Assembly: GCF_029893965.1 (NCBI RefSeq)
Contig: NZ_JARXXP010000008.1
Location: 124,001 to 188,000, forward strand
DNA from: Paenibacillus sp. PastM-3
GTDB taxonomy: Bacteria > Bacillota > Bacilli > Paenibacillales > Paenibacillaceae
DNA: 64,000 nucleotides
Reading direction: 5' to 3'
Shown here: piece after piece, positions 34,950 to 44,180 of the stretch
Position numbering within the stretch: the first letter of the stretch is position 1
Layout: every line of letters starts with the position of its first letter
Notes under the pieces: model-generated
Databases searched by the model: none
The model's input: only the letters and a program-made list of their open reading frames with translations
What the model was told of the DNA's origin: nothing
Translations under genes and position numbers: made by a program

Positions 34950-35109
34950 TTGTGGCAGGTCTCCTTTGTAGATAAATGGTTTTGTCTGGCAATTCTTTAC
35001 CAACTACCAGTATAACCTTTAATGCAGTTTGGGTATATATCCCATAATGGACATGGTGTACCAGGGGGCTTTGGAGGTACTTATAGAAATATTATTTTCA
35101 AAAAAAAGA

Positions 35110-35138
35110 TTGCCGCTCTACTGCATATATGCTACTAT
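35110..35138 (+). promoter_or_regulatory. Promoter of Tad locus 1
   Basis: -35 TTGCCG at 35110-35115, a 17-nt spacer and -10 TACTAT at 35133-35138, predicting a start near 35145. Confidence 0.65.
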
Positions 35139-35165
35139 AGCTGTAAATTAAAGGATTACGAGCGG

Positions 35166-35213
35166 AAGCACCGTTCAATGACCGTTTCTACGGTTATTGA
35201 CGGTGCTTTTTTT
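35166..35213 (+). terminator. Intrinsic terminator in the leader of Tad locus 1 (candidate attenuator)
   Basis: AGCACCGT-CAAT-ACCG and CGGT-ATTG-ACGGTGCT form a long stem with seven T following. It lies after the predicted start at about 35145 and 28 nt before the first gene. Promoter-derived transcripts would stop here unless read-through is favoured. No known riboswitch core is visible in the roughly 20 nt before it. Confidence 0.8.
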
Positions 35214-35240
35214 GCTTTGTCAGAGAGGAGAGTGGCGGTT

Positions 35241-36410
35241 ATGGCGGCAAGAGTGGTGCTGGCCGTACGCGAGAGTCAATATATCGAACCCTTACTGCAT
35301 TATTTGCATCACAGCGATTACGGGGAATTGCTCAGAATATCTGCATTCAGCAGGCCGGATACCTTCATGGAATTTATGAGCAGCGGAGAGCCGGTGGATG
35401 CGGTAGTGGGTGATCTTGTCTTTATTGAAGCCTGGCTGGTGGAAGGGAAGAGTACCATGCCGTGGGCGGTTCTCAGCGAGGATGGAAGAACTGCGGGTAA
35501 CAAGGAAAATCTGGCAGGCGGGATGGTCATTCAGAAATACCAGTCGCTGCCGTCGCTTCTGGAATCCGTTCTCCAATTGTGCGAGGTCAGGCGTCCACGG
35601 GCCCTTTCTGCCCGCAGAGAGAAGACACTGCTGCTCGGTGTGGTCTCGGCCAGCGGCAGCAGCGGCAAAACAACCCTTGCGCTCAACATGTCCAAACAGC
35701 TTGCAGCAACGGGCCTGTCCGTCTTTTATCTGAACCTGGAGAGCGTGGACAGCAGCGGTGTACTTGTCCGGATGCCTGCGCCTAAGGCACAGGGACTGGA
35801 ACAGCTGCTGTACGAGCTGAAGGCCGGATATCCGGACGGGGGAGAAGGTGCGGCGGAGAAGATTGACCTGGACAGGTATGTATGCAGGCATGAGGCTCTG
35901 CGCTGTGACCGGTTCATGCCGGTGGAGAACTTCAAGGAGATGCTGCAGATGACAGAGCCCGATACGCTGGATTTGCTGGAGCTGCTTGCTGCAGCCGGCC
36001 ATTACGATGTTGTGCTTGTTGATACAGGTTGCATTGAGGAGGAACGGACGCAGGCAGTGCTGAAGCGCTGCAGCGTGCTGCTATGGATGCTCAGGAGTGA
36101 TGAGACGAGTCTTTATAAGACGGTCAAATGGCTGGAGCATGGCAGCTATGCCCACTCCGGCTGGCCGCAGGATATCCGGGATAAAAGCCGGTTCATTCTG
36201 AACTTTGCTGAAGCTTCCGGGTCCAACAGTGCAGCGCTGGAAGGGCTTGAACCGGCAGGTGTGCTTCCTTTTATCCCGGCCTGGGCGCTGCAGCATCATA
36301 TGGAGCTCTGTCTGGAATCACCGCCGTTTATAGCAGGTGTACAGCAATTGTGCCAGGATATCATCGAGCCGCTGCTCCCGGAAGTATTCACAGGTAGTCT
36401 GCATGAATGA
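35241..36410 (+). CDS. tadZ: TadZ/CpaE-like MinD-family ATPase, Tad locus 1
   Basis: The 389-residue protein has a receiver-like N-terminal domain (about residues 1-120; no clear phospho-acceptor) and a ParA/MinD ATPase domain from about 130. Its P-loop is VVSASGSSGKTTLALNMSKQ (about residues 131-150), followed by VVLVDTG as the Walker B region. TadZ proteins place the pilus machine at a cell pole. ATG 35241 has GAGGAG 10 nt upstream; longer frames run back through the terminator hairpin and are rejected. It overlaps tadA by 8 nt. Confidence 0.85.
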   Translation: MAARVVLAVRESQYIEPLLHYLHHSDYGELLRISAFSRPDTFMEFMSSGEPVDAVVGDLVFIEAWLVEGKSTMPWAVLSEDGRTAGNKENLAGGMVIQKYQSLPSLLESVLQLCEVRRPRALSARREKTLLLGVVSASGSSGKTTLALNMSKQLAATGLSVFYLNLESVDSSGVLVRMPAPKAQGLEQLLYELKAGYPDGGEGAAEKIDLDRYVCRHEALRCDRFMPVENFKEMLQMTEPDTLDLLELLAAAGHYDVVLVDTGCIEEERTQAVLKRCSVLLWMLRSDETSLYKTVKWLEHGSYAHSGWPQDIRDKSRFILNFAEASGSNSAALEGLEPAGVLPFIPAWALQHHMELCLESPPFIAGVQQLCQDIIEPLLPEVFTGSLHE

Positions 36411-37671
36411 AGAATTGTTCAGAAAGCTGAAACGGGATATCCGTGCCGGGCTTGACGTCACAGCAGCAGTCGGGAACCGCGAGCTCAGCAGCTATATTGA
36501 GCGGACCATTCTAGGGATGCAGAGCCTGCGTTATTTGACCGCCCAGGAGAAGCATGAGCTGGTAAAGAAGTTGTTCGATTCCTTCCGCGGCCTCGATATT
36601 CTGCAGCCCCTGGTTGATAATCCGGCAATTACCGAGATTATGATCAACAGCCATGAGGAGATCTTTGTGGAGGAGGAGGGGCTGATCCGGCGGCTGCCGC
36701 TGGCCTTTGAGTCCAGGAGCAGGCTGGAGGACATTATTCAGACTGTGGTATCCGGTGTGGACCGGGTGGTCAATGATTCTTCACCGATTGTAGACGCCCG
36801 GCTGCGGGATGGCTCCCGGGTCAATGTGGTGCTGCCGCCGGTTGCCCTGAAGGGGCCGGCCATGACCATCCGCAAATTCCCTGAAACACCGATGACGATG
36901 AGTGACCTGGTGCGCCGGGACGCGCTGAGCGGGGAAGCTGCGGAGCTGCTGCAAATCTTTGTGGCAGCAGGCTACAACATTTTTATCAGCGGCGGGACCG
37001 GCTCCGGGAAGACCACCTTCCTTAACGCACTGTCCCAGTTCATACCGTCCCAGGAGCGGGTCATCACGATTGAGGATTCAGCCGAGCTGCAGATTGTTAC
37101 CGTGCCGAATCTGGTCTCTCTGGAGACGAGGAATGCCAACACGGAGGGAAGGGGGGAGATTACCATCCGTGACCTTATCCGTTCTTCCCTGCGGATGAGA
37201 CCCAACCGTATCGTTGTTGGGGAGGTGCGGGGTGCAGAATGCCTCGATATGCTGCAGGCGATGAATACAGGACACGCTGGAAGCTTGTCATCTGGTCATT
37301 CAAACAGTGCCCGGGATATGGTCAGCAGGCTGGAGACGATGGTGCTCAGTGCAGCCGATCTTCCGGTTGCCGTAGTCCGGCAGCAGATCAGCTCGGCCAT
37401 TGATATTTTTGTTCATCTCTCGAGGCTGCGGGACCGTTCGCGGCGGGTGGTGGAAATCTGCGAGGTGGCCGGATTACAGGAAGGGGAGGTGGTATTGAAC
37501 CCGCTGTACGAGTTCCGCGAAACCGGGGAACGTGAAGGGAAGATTGAAGGCAGCCTTGCGGCATGCGGCAATCCCCTGCTGCATGCCGGGAAGCTGAAGC
37601 TGGCCGGCATTTATCAATACCCGCTGATGGGCTTTGCAGCCGGACCCGGGATGAAGGAGGCGGTATGCTGA
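36403..37671 (+). CDS. tadA: TadA/CpaF secretion ATPase, Tad locus 1
   Basis: This 422-residue T2SSE-type hexameric ATPase powers pilus assembly at the inner face of the membrane. It shows the N-terminal FVEEEGLIRRL region, Walker A GGTGSGKTT (about residues 195-203), an Asp box TIEDSAELQ, Walker B RIVVGEVRG (about 268) and the His-box region GSLSSGHSNSARDMVSRLE. The start is ATG 36403, inside the end of tadZ; earlier codons of the open frame lie in tadZ. Confidence 0.95.
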   Translation: MNEELFRKLKRDIRAGLDVTAAVGNRELSSYIERTILGMQSLRYLTAQEKHELVKKLFDSFRGLDILQPLVDNPAITEIMINSHEEIFVEEEGLIRRLPLAFESRSRLEDIIQTVVSGVDRVVNDSSPIVDARLRDGSRVNVVLPPVALKGPAMTIRKFPETPMTMSDLVRRDALSGEAAELLQIFVAAGYNIFISGGTGSGKTTFLNALSQFIPSQERVITIEDSAELQIVTVPNLVSLETRNANTEGRGEITIRDLIRSSLRMRPNRIVVGEVRGAECLDMLQAMNTGHAGSLSSGHSNSARDMVSRLETMVLSAADLPVAVVRQQISSAIDIFVHLSRLRDRSRRVVEICEVAGLQEGEVVLNPLYEFRETGEREGKIEGSLAACGNPLLHAGKLKLAGIYQYPLMGFAAGPGMKEAVC

Positions 37672-38501
37672 AGCAGCCGGATAAGATTCCTGCTTCCAGG
37701 CAGGGTAAGGTAAGAAAACGTGTTCTCCCGAGTGTTGAGGGGGCAGAGAGCAGGCCGCAGCTGCCGGATTATACCGTCTACATGCTGTCTCCCCGCTTGA
37801 AATTAGCGGCACTGCTGGCAGGCGGGCTGTTGATGTTCGGCATCGGTTACCTGTTCTATCATCAGCTGCTGATCTCTCTGCTGCTGGTTCCGGCCGGAGC
37901 TTATGCGCCGCGGATGCTGCGCCAATATCTGAAGGACCGTCGGCGCTCTGCGCTTAACCTGCAGTTTAAGCAGACACTGTTTTCACTTTCCTCCTCGCTG
38001 TCTGCCGGACGCTCTGTGGAGAATGCTTTCCGCGAAGCTGTAGCCGACCTCCAGCTGCTTGATCCGGAGGGGAACAGCGATATGCTGGCCGAGCTGTCGA
38101 TCATCTGCACGCGGATGGAATACAACCAGCCTGTTGAAGAGGCGCTGCATGATTTCAGCCGCCGGGCCGGGATGGAGGATGTTGAACGGTTTGCCGATGT
38201 ATTTACCGTCTGTAAGCGTACTGGCGGTGATCTGGTTGAAGTGGTGCGCCGTACCTCCACCATTATTGGAGAGAAGCTGGATATCCAGCAGGACATTGCG
38301 GTAAGCATCGCCCAGAAGAAGTTTGAAGCCAAGGCATTGCTGGCGGCACCGCTGCTCATGGTTTTGTTTATGAGCCTGACCGCAAGTGACTATATGCAGC
38401 CGATGTACACCGGTGCAGGCATGGCTATTTCTACACTTTCATTAGCCGGCTTGTTCCTGTGTTACCGGTGGACGACAAAGATTATGGATATTCCGCTATA
38501 G
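37665..38501 (+). CDS. tadB: TadB-like T2SSF membrane protein, Tad locus 1
   Basis: The 278-residue protein has a basic cytoplasmic N-terminus, two hydrophobic segments at about residues 45-85, a T2SSF domain (LFSLSSSLSAGRSVENAFRE and VERFADVFTVCKRTGGDLVE) and two more spans at the C-terminus. It forms the platform with the next protein. AAGGAGG lies 4 nt before ATG 37665, and the start overlaps the tadA stop. Confidence 0.9.
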   Translation: MLKQPDKIPASRQGKVRKRVLPSVEGAESRPQLPDYTVYMLSPRLKLAALLAGGLLMFGIGYLFYHQLLISLLLVPAGAYAPRMLRQYLKDRRRSALNLQFKQTLFSLSSSLSAGRSVENAFREAVADLQLLDPEGNSDMLAELSIICTRMEYNQPVEEALHDFSRRAGMEDVERFADVFTVCKRTGGDLVEVVRRTSTIIGEKLDIQQDIAVSIAQKKFEAKALLAAPLLMVLFMSLTASDYMQPMYTGAGMAISTLSLAGLFLCYRWTTKIMDIPL

Positions 38502-38529
38502 AGCGGTAAGGCCGTTTGGAGGTGAGGGC

Positions 38530-39402
38530 ATGCGGTGGGTGAGCGGTGCTGCAGCAACTGTGCTGGTTCTCGGCTGGCTTCTGCTGCGCATGAAATGCGG
38601 CCTGCGCTATGCCGTGCTGCGGAGTCTGCCGATGGAGGGACTGAGGCTGCGGGCAGCCGGGGAACCATTTCTGCTGCTGATCGAGAAATGGCGGATCGGC
38701 AGCCATCTGCCTTCGGTCATGTTCAGAATCCAGCGCTCGCTGCAGCGCAGCTACGGTGTGCGCTACAGCCCGGAGCGGACACTGCTCTTCACGGGCGAAA
38801 TGCTCAGCTACAGCTGGCTGTTTATGCTTGGAGGCAGTCTGCTGACCCTGTTAAGCGGTGAGGAGGCAGGGTTCATTCTCGGCGTGCTGCTGGCGCTGAT
38901 TCTGCCGGCGGCCCTGGTCAATGATCTGCACAAGAAAGTAAAGCTGCGGGAGCAGGGCATTATGCTGGAGCTGCCGGAGCTGCAGAACAGCATTGTACTG
39001 CTGGTTGGTGCCGGCGAGACTGTACAGCGGGCGATTGTCCGCTGTGTAGAGAGCCGCAAAGGGGATTACAGCCATCCGCTCTATAAAGAGCTGTTTACAA
39101 TGATTACCGAATGGGAGGGGGGATATTCATTCCAGCAGGCCTTTGAGAATTTCAGCAAGCGCTGCGCGGTTCAGGAGGTGTCGCTATTTACCACTACGGT
39201 GCTGCTGAATTACCGCAGGGGAGGTGCGGATTTTGTACTGTCTCTGCGTGATCTGTCACGGATGTTATGGGAGAAGCGCAAGGCGCTAAGCCGCACACGC
39301 GGGGAACAGGCTTCCTCGAAGCTGGTATTCCCGATGGTACTTATCTTTTTGATTGTAATTGTGCTGGTGGGAACACCTGCAATCATGATGCTCAAAATGT
39401 AG
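38530..39402 (+). CDS. tadC: TadC-like T2SSF membrane protein, Tad locus 1
   Basis: A 290-residue protein with an N-terminal span, a double span at about residues 95-135, a T2SSF segment (LELPELQNSIVLLVGAGETV, SFQQAFENFSKRC) and a C-terminal span ending in TPAIMMLKM. It is the second platform protein. GGAGGT lies 6 nt before the ATG. Confidence 0.88.
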   Translation: MRWVSGAAATVLVLGWLLLRMKCGLRYAVLRSLPMEGLRLRAAGEPFLLLIEKWRIGSHLPSVMFRIQRSLQRSYGVRYSPERTLLFTGEMLSYSWLFMLGGSLLTLLSGEEAGFILGVLLALILPAALVNDLHKKVKLREQGIMLELPELQNSIVLLVGAGETVQRAIVRCVESRKGDYSHPLYKELFTMITEWEGGYSFQQAFENFSKRCAVQEVSLFTTTVLLNYRRGGADFVLSLRDLSRMLWEKRKALSRTRGEQASSKLVFPMVLIFLIVIVLVGTPAIMMLKM

Positions 39403-39415
39403 GAGGATGAGGACA

Positions 39416-39604
39416 ATGATGATAACAATAACAGATGCTGCGAGACGCTTGTGGAAGGATGAAGAGGGGCTGGGCACGCTGGAGATGATTATGATCATCG
39501 CGGTACTGATCGCAGTGGTTCTTGTATTCCGGACGGAAATTGTCAAGGTAGTCAAGGATCTGATCAGTACGGCGGGAAGCAAGAGCCAGGAAGTTTTTGA
39601 GTAA
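39416..39604 (+). CDS. Flp-type (type IVb) prepilin, Tad locus 1
   Basis: The 62-residue protein has a short leader with the cleavage pattern DEEG/LGTLE (Gly at -1, Glu at +5) directly before the hydrophobic segment MIMIIAVLIAVVLVF. It is the probable major pilin of this locus, processed by the peptidase at 43649. ATG 39416 lies 9 nt after AGGAGG; the ATG at 39407 abuts that site. Confidence 0.88.
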   Translation: MMITITDAARRLWKDEEGLGTLEMIMIIAVLIAVVLVFRTEIVKVVKDLISTAGSKSQEVFE

Positions 39605-40269
39605 TGAATCTGCGGAGTGAGGAAGGCAGCTTCACTATTGAGGCCTCTTTGCTGCTGCCCATCATTATGGGAATTATCATGCTGCTCCTGTTCTTCAGCC
39701 TGTATACCTATCAGAGAACAATGCTGCTGCAGGCTTCCTCTGTGACAGCTGAAAGGGCTGTTTACAACTGGGACAACAGCCATAAGGGAATGGGCGGAGA
39801 GTTTGCTGCCGGAGAATATGATTCCTTATATTGGCGGATCGGTGAAGATAGTCTACTTGCCTCCCTTTTTGGTATAGGGGCGCTAAATGGGGGAGTGAAG
39901 CTCGCTGTGCCGGCTGCCGGTGTCCAGCAGGCCTTGCCTGAGGTAAAGCTCCTGCAGTCTGCAGAGAATATTCCGGCGAATATGACCGGAGAGCTCAACT
40001 ACAGCTACAGTCTGGCCGGCCGTACAATAAGCGCCCAATTGAAGCGGATGCTTCAGCTCCCCATACTGGATGGGCTGCTGGAGGATGGGGCAGTTCCTGT
40101 GGTAACGACACGGTCTGTGGTCACAGAACCGGTGGAGTTCATCCGTACTGTCGAGCTTATGCGCTATTATGGTGCAAAGTTTAAGAGCGGTGGTGGACAG
40201 GACAGCAGCTCCGGAACAGGCATGGATAAGCAGGATGCCGCAAAAATGCTGTCTACGCTGAAGAAATGA
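39604..40269 (+). CDS. TadE-like pseudopilin, Tad locus 1
   Basis: This 221-residue protein has a leader RSEEG/SFTIE followed by a single span LLLPIIMGIIMLLLFFSLY; the G/xxxxE motif predicts cleavage by the prepilin peptidase. The remainder is extracellular with a Ser/Gly-rich C-terminus. Start and stop overlap the pilin gene (TAATG), so they are coupled. Confidence 0.82.
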   Translation: MNLRSEEGSFTIEASLLLPIIMGIIMLLLFFSLYTYQRTMLLQASSVTAERAVYNWDNSHKGMGGEFAAGEYDSLYWRIGEDSLLASLFGIGALNGGVKLAVPAAGVQQALPEVKLLQSAENIPANMTGELNYSYSLAGRTISAQLKRMLQLPILDGLLEDGAVPVVTTRSVVTEPVEFIRTVELMRYYGAKFKSGGGQDSSSGTGMDKQDAAKMLSTLKK

Positions 40270-42599
40270 AACGGCTGAAGCTGATTACTTATCCTGCTGA
40301 GGTCAGGATTACAGGCAGGGAGGAGCAGGGGAGTGTGAGGCATGTACATCATGTGTTGCCGGATCTGAGCCATTACAGAAGGCGGAATTTTTTATGGATA
40401 AAGGAAAGCGGCGGATCCGTCTCGATTTTTCTGATTGCGGCACTCGCCTTTGTCTTCCTGTTCACAGCTGTATTGATTGACTATGCAAGGATTGCCGCTG
40501 CCAATGTGCAGCAGGAACGGCTGGCAAGGGCGGCAGTCCGGTCTGTAATGTCCTCTTATGACCTCAGCCTGCAGCAGAGCTATGGCTTGTTTGCCTTCGG
40601 GGGCGATGACGGCGGCCAGCTGTTGTCTGCAGTACTGAATGATCATTTGTTTGAGAGCGGCCGGGGAGACGCCTTTAATCTGCTGCCCGTCAAGCTGGAT
40701 AGCTCTGTGCTGGACTGGAGCAGGCCGGTCGGAAGCTATGATATTTTCCGCCGGCAGATCGCCGAGGAGATGAAGTATAAAGCCCCTGTCGATTTCGCTC
40801 TTGAACTGGCTGGCAAATTCAAGCCGCTATCAGCGGCAATGGGAGAAGCCTCGCGCTCCACAAAGGTGCTCGGCAAGCTCCAGCCCCTCTACGATGCGCG
40901 TGAAGCTGCACTTGATCTGATGCTTGAACGGCGGCGGCAGGCTGCAGAGAGCGCAAGAAGCCTGCAGCAGACAATTATGAATCCGCCGCAGGATTATATC
41001 AGCACCCGCTCCTTAAGCAATGTTGACTCAGCTGCAGATATTGCAGCCATGTATAACGATTATGTAGGCAAATACTACACGGATCTGTACCGTGACAGAG
41101 AGAAGGAGCACGAAAGGTATCAGTATGATATAGGCCGCTATTTGCAGCAGTCGCAGAAGCTGATCTCCGGGATACCGGGAGCTCTGACTGCTGCCAGGCT
41201 GAAGCATGATTCTCTTATGGCTGAGGCCAGAGCGGCGCTGCAGCAGGCAGCGGAGCTTAATACCCAAATGAAAAATGTGCTTGAGCAGTCCAGAAGCAGC
41301 GGTTCTGAAGCCGGCCAGGCCTCGGCAGGCAGCTGGGACATCCCCGGCAGTGAAAGCACCGGACTTGGTACAGAGGCCTTGGCTAAACTGCGCGAACAGG
41401 AGGATGCACTGATTTTATCACCGGATGAGCTCAGCGGAATGGAACGGAATATAAGCATCCAGGAGCAGGCCGCACAGGCGTTTGAACCGGCCGTATCCGC
41501 CTTGCCTGCTGTACTCACTGAAGCTTCCGGGCTGTACGCTGACCTTTCCCGTATGACCAAGGCTGTAATAGATGCTTCGCAGGCCGTTTCCGGGTATCTG
41601 CAGAATTACGGTAATTCAGGTGCGGCAATCTCCGCAGAGGCGGCCCGGATCGAGTCGCACCGCACCTCCGACGGTGAACGCAAGCAGATGGAGAAAGAAG
41701 CTAAGGTCAAGCTGGGGGAAGCGATGAAGCTGGTGGACCAGCTCCGCAGCTTTGGCGATAATGCAGCAGCAGCGGAGCAGCGTTACAGCACGCTCCGGAA
41801 ATACTACGGGGAGAATATCCGGTTTAATCAGGCTCAGGAGACTGCTGCAGCTGCAGATTCCGGGAGCACAGATATTTATTCCGCCGCCGGCTCCGCGATG
41901 GGCAAGGTGGACGGACTATACACATCCATAGGCAGCATAATGACTGGTGCAAGAGACAGGCTGTTCCAAACAGAGTATGCTGCACTTTATTTTCCGCATT
42001 TTGACCTCTCAACTCTGACTGCAGCAGCAGAATCTGGTGATAGTGTGGTTTCTGCCCTGGCGGACCAGCTTGATCCCCATGCGCAGGAGCTGGAGTATAT
42101 CCTGTACGGGTTTCATAATCCTGCGGGCAATGTGGCAGCAGCATATGGCGAGATTTTTGCGCTGAGGCTGGCAATCCGGACAATGGAAGGCTTTATCGAG
42201 AATGCCCGGCTCAGCAATCCGCTGGCTATCCTGGCCGCAGCGCTGCTGTACGGGGTTGAGCAGGCGGTTCAGGACATGCTCATGCTGTGCAGGACGGGAG
42301 AGGTGGTTATGTCCAAATACCTGCCCGTAAAGCTGGACTACCGCGGTTATCTGCGGCTGTTCATGCTGCTGCATGGGGCGGGTGAAGCAGAGTTATCCCG
42401 TATGCTTGCATTAATCAGGCTGAATACAGGGATCAACCCGCAGGAAAGGTTTACTTATGCCGCCGCTGACATCCGTACGGGCTTGCGGCTTTGGTTCCTG
42501 CCGGGGGCAGTGAAGCTGCTGGATTATGCCTCCGGCCTGCCGGGAGGGGTAGAAGGCAAGGTATACTACCGTACCGTGCAGGCTGACTTTTCCTATTAG
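40266..42599 (+). CDS. TadG-like large pilus-assembly protein, Tad locus 1
   Basis: The 777-residue protein has a single N-terminal span (VSIFLIAALAFVFLFTAVLI, about residues 52-71) preceded by ESGGSVS, which lacks the Glu+5 of prepilins. A long Ala/Gln/Glu-rich extracellular part with predicted coiled coils follows (about 180-560). It begins DYARIAAANVQQERLARAAV after the span, typical of TadE/G-like proteins. It overlaps the previous stop (ATGA). Confidence 0.75.
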   Translation: MKRLKLITYPAEVRITGREEQGSVRHVHHVLPDLSHYRRRNFLWIKESGGSVSIFLIAALAFVFLFTAVLIDYARIAAANVQQERLARAAVRSVMSSYDLSLQQSYGLFAFGGDDGGQLLSAVLNDHLFESGRGDAFNLLPVKLDSSVLDWSRPVGSYDIFRRQIAEEMKYKAPVDFALELAGKFKPLSAAMGEASRSTKVLGKLQPLYDAREAALDLMLERRRQAAESARSLQQTIMNPPQDYISTRSLSNVDSAADIAAMYNDYVGKYYTDLYRDREKEHERYQYDIGRYLQQSQKLISGIPGALTAARLKHDSLMAEARAALQQAAELNTQMKNVLEQSRSSGSEAGQASAGSWDIPGSESTGLGTEALAKLREQEDALILSPDELSGMERNISIQEQAAQAFEPAVSALPAVLTEASGLYADLSRMTKAVIDASQAVSGYLQNYGNSGAAISAEAARIESHRTSDGERKQMEKEAKVKLGEAMKLVDQLRSFGDNAAAAEQRYSTLRKYYGENIRFNQAQETAAAADSGSTDIYSAAGSAMGKVDGLYTSIGSIMTGARDRLFQTEYAALYFPHFDLSTLTAAAESGDSVVSALADQLDPHAQELEYILYGFHNPAGNVAAAYGEIFALRLAIRTMEGFIENARLSNPLAILAAALLYGVEQAVQDMLMLCRTGEVVMSKYLPVKLDYRGYLRLFMLLHGAGEAELSRMLALIRLNTGINPQERFTYAAADIRTGLRLWFLPGAVKLLDYASGLPGGVEGKVYYRTVQADFSY

Positions 42600-42614
42600 C
42601 AGAAGGAGGGAAGA

Positions 42615-43631
42615 ATGAAGGGCCGGAATCAGAGTCCCAAGAAGCAGCGGGATGAAGGCAGTATGGTTGTTGAAGCGGCGATGGTGCTCCCGTTGTTTCT
42701 GCTGTTTGTCCTGTTTTTGATTTTTATCATTCAGATGACCCTATACTCGACGGCACTGCAAAGTACGGCATCTGACACAGTCAAAGTGATATCCACGCAT
42801 ATCTATCCGGCGGCGCTGGCGGCACAGAAATGGGGTCAGGCAGACAATGGCGGCCCGGATGAAGCAGGCCCTGCTGCAAATGCCGGGGGAACAGCGGATG
42901 AAGCGGCCGCAGGCGCAGCCTCCGGGAAGTGGAGTATTCCCCGCCTGTCACTTGAGGAGTGGAGCGGCAGTTACGTAGAGGAGATGCCAGCACCTATCAA
43001 TGATTGGGTCAGAGCGGCTGTGCAGCGGGCAGAGGGCCCTCTGCAGGAGCTGCAGGCTGAGACCTCGGAGGCTGTGCTTGATCATGTGCTTAAACCGTTA
43101 ATGAAGCCCTACCTGGCCACAGACTGGCTTGATTATGAACGGATCCATGTCTCCAATGTCACAATTCCCGATTTGAAGAAGGGGACACGCCCGTACTTCG
43201 GACTGGTTGTCAGTTACGAGCTCCCGATGAAGGTGCCCTTTCTGAATAAAGCCATTGTCCTGGAAGCCAGCAGCTTAGAACGGGTATGGGTAGGGAACAC
43301 CGATGCTTCCGGGCAGGGCGGAGAGAGCGGAACTGAAGAGCCGCAAGGTTATATCGTCGTACTGGAGAAGCCTGACCCTGGTGTTGCTAACAAGCAAGGG
43401 AAAATCAGGGTCCAGGTTCCCCCGGGAGCAACGGCAAATCTTTCGATATTCTACAAAAGCGGCCAAAGTACAGCCAGGCATTTAGGCTGGAAGCAGGCCG
43501 ACGAGTCCGGGTACATCGAATGGGAGTGGAAGATCGGGGTGAATACGACACCCGGCTCCTGGACGTTTATTGTTACGCTAGAGGATGGCACCAGCCTGGA
43601 GGCCGTTTTTAGAGTTGTAAAAAGATTATAA
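42615..43631 (+). CDS. TadE-like pseudopilin 2, Tad locus 1
   Basis: The 338-residue protein has a leader RDEG/SMVVE plus the span MVLPLFLLFVLFLIFIIQM, a good G/xxxxE prepilin motif. A low-complexity Ala/Gly stretch (about 75-110) separates it from a globular C-terminal part with a beta-sandwich-like end (VQVPPGATANLSIFYKSGQ onward). AAGGAGG lies 5 nt before the ATG. Confidence 0.8.
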   Translation: MKGRNQSPKKQRDEGSMVVEAAMVLPLFLLFVLFLIFIIQMTLYSTALQSTASDTVKVISTHIYPAALAAQKWGQADNGGPDEAGPAANAGGTADEAAAGAASGKWSIPRLSLEEWSGSYVEEMPAPINDWVRAAVQRAEGPLQELQAETSEAVLDHVLKPLMKPYLATDWLDYERIHVSNVTIPDLKKGTRPYFGLVVSYELPMKVPFLNKAIVLEASSLERVWVGNTDASGQGGESGTEEPQGYIVVLEKPDPGVANKQGKIRVQVPPGATANLSIFYKSGQSTARHLGWKQADESGYIEWEWKIGVNTTPGSWTFIVTLEDGTSLEAVFRVVKRL

Positions 43632-43648
43632 ATGAAGGAGAGGACGGT

Positions 43649-44161
43649 ATGGCAGGGTGGGCCTTTGGGGGCTGTCTGGTGATACTGGCAGCGGCCTTTG
43701 TCACAGATTTACTGTGGATGAGGATACCGAACTGGATTTCTGTATTTGCCCTGATAACGGGACTGCTGACAAGGAGTGTTGTATCCGGAGGTCACGGGCT
43801 GTTGTTTGCACTGACCGGTGCTGCTGCCGGATTTGCCGTTCTCCTGCTCCTGTATGGTATGGGGGCGGTCGGAGCGGGAGATGTAAAGCTTTTTGCGGGG
43901 ATTGGAGCCTGGACAGGGATATGGTTTACCTTTCAGGTCATCATGTACTCCATATTATTCGGGGCGGTAATCGGCTGGATCATTGTGCTCTTTAGACGGG
44001 AGGCGGCCGGGGGAATCCGCAGTATACTGAGCAGAACAGCCGGACTTTTGCTGCTGCAGAGGCCAGCCCTTTTAAGAAGCGGTGCAGGCAGTGAGATGCT
44101 GAGATTTCCGTTCATGCTGGCTGTGATACCAGGATTTCTGTATACCTATTTCTGCTTTTAG
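43649..44161 (+). CDS. Prepilin peptidase, A24 family (TadV/CpaA type)
   Basis: This 170-residue integral membrane aspartyl protease has five or six spans. The two catalytic Asp are in TDLLWMRIPN (about residue 18) and GAGDVKLFAGIG (about residue 76, the GxGD motif). It lacks the N-methylase domain of PilD, as TadV does. It would process the pilin and TadE-like proteins of this locus, and is the only such peptidase in the window. Confidence 0.92.
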   Translation: MAGWAFGGCLVILAAAFVTDLLWMRIPNWISVFALITGLLTRSVVSGGHGLLFALTGAAAGFAVLLLLYGMGAVGAGDVKLFAGIGAWTGIWFTFQVIMYSILFGAVIGWIIVLFRREAAGGIRSILSRTAGLLLLQRPALLRSGAGSEMLRFPFMLAVIPGFLYTYFCF

Positions 44162-44180
44162 ATGGGAGGTGGAACATATC

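Noticed and set aside
35145..35213. c-di-GMP or other riboswitch before Tad locus 1
   Set aside because: Only about 20 nt precede the hairpin and no conserved aptamer core could be recognised; kept only as an attenuator candidate.
35022..35240. N-terminal extension of the TadZ frame
   Set aside because: It passes through the promoter and terminator hairpin and lacks homology; ATG 35241 has a ribosome binding site.
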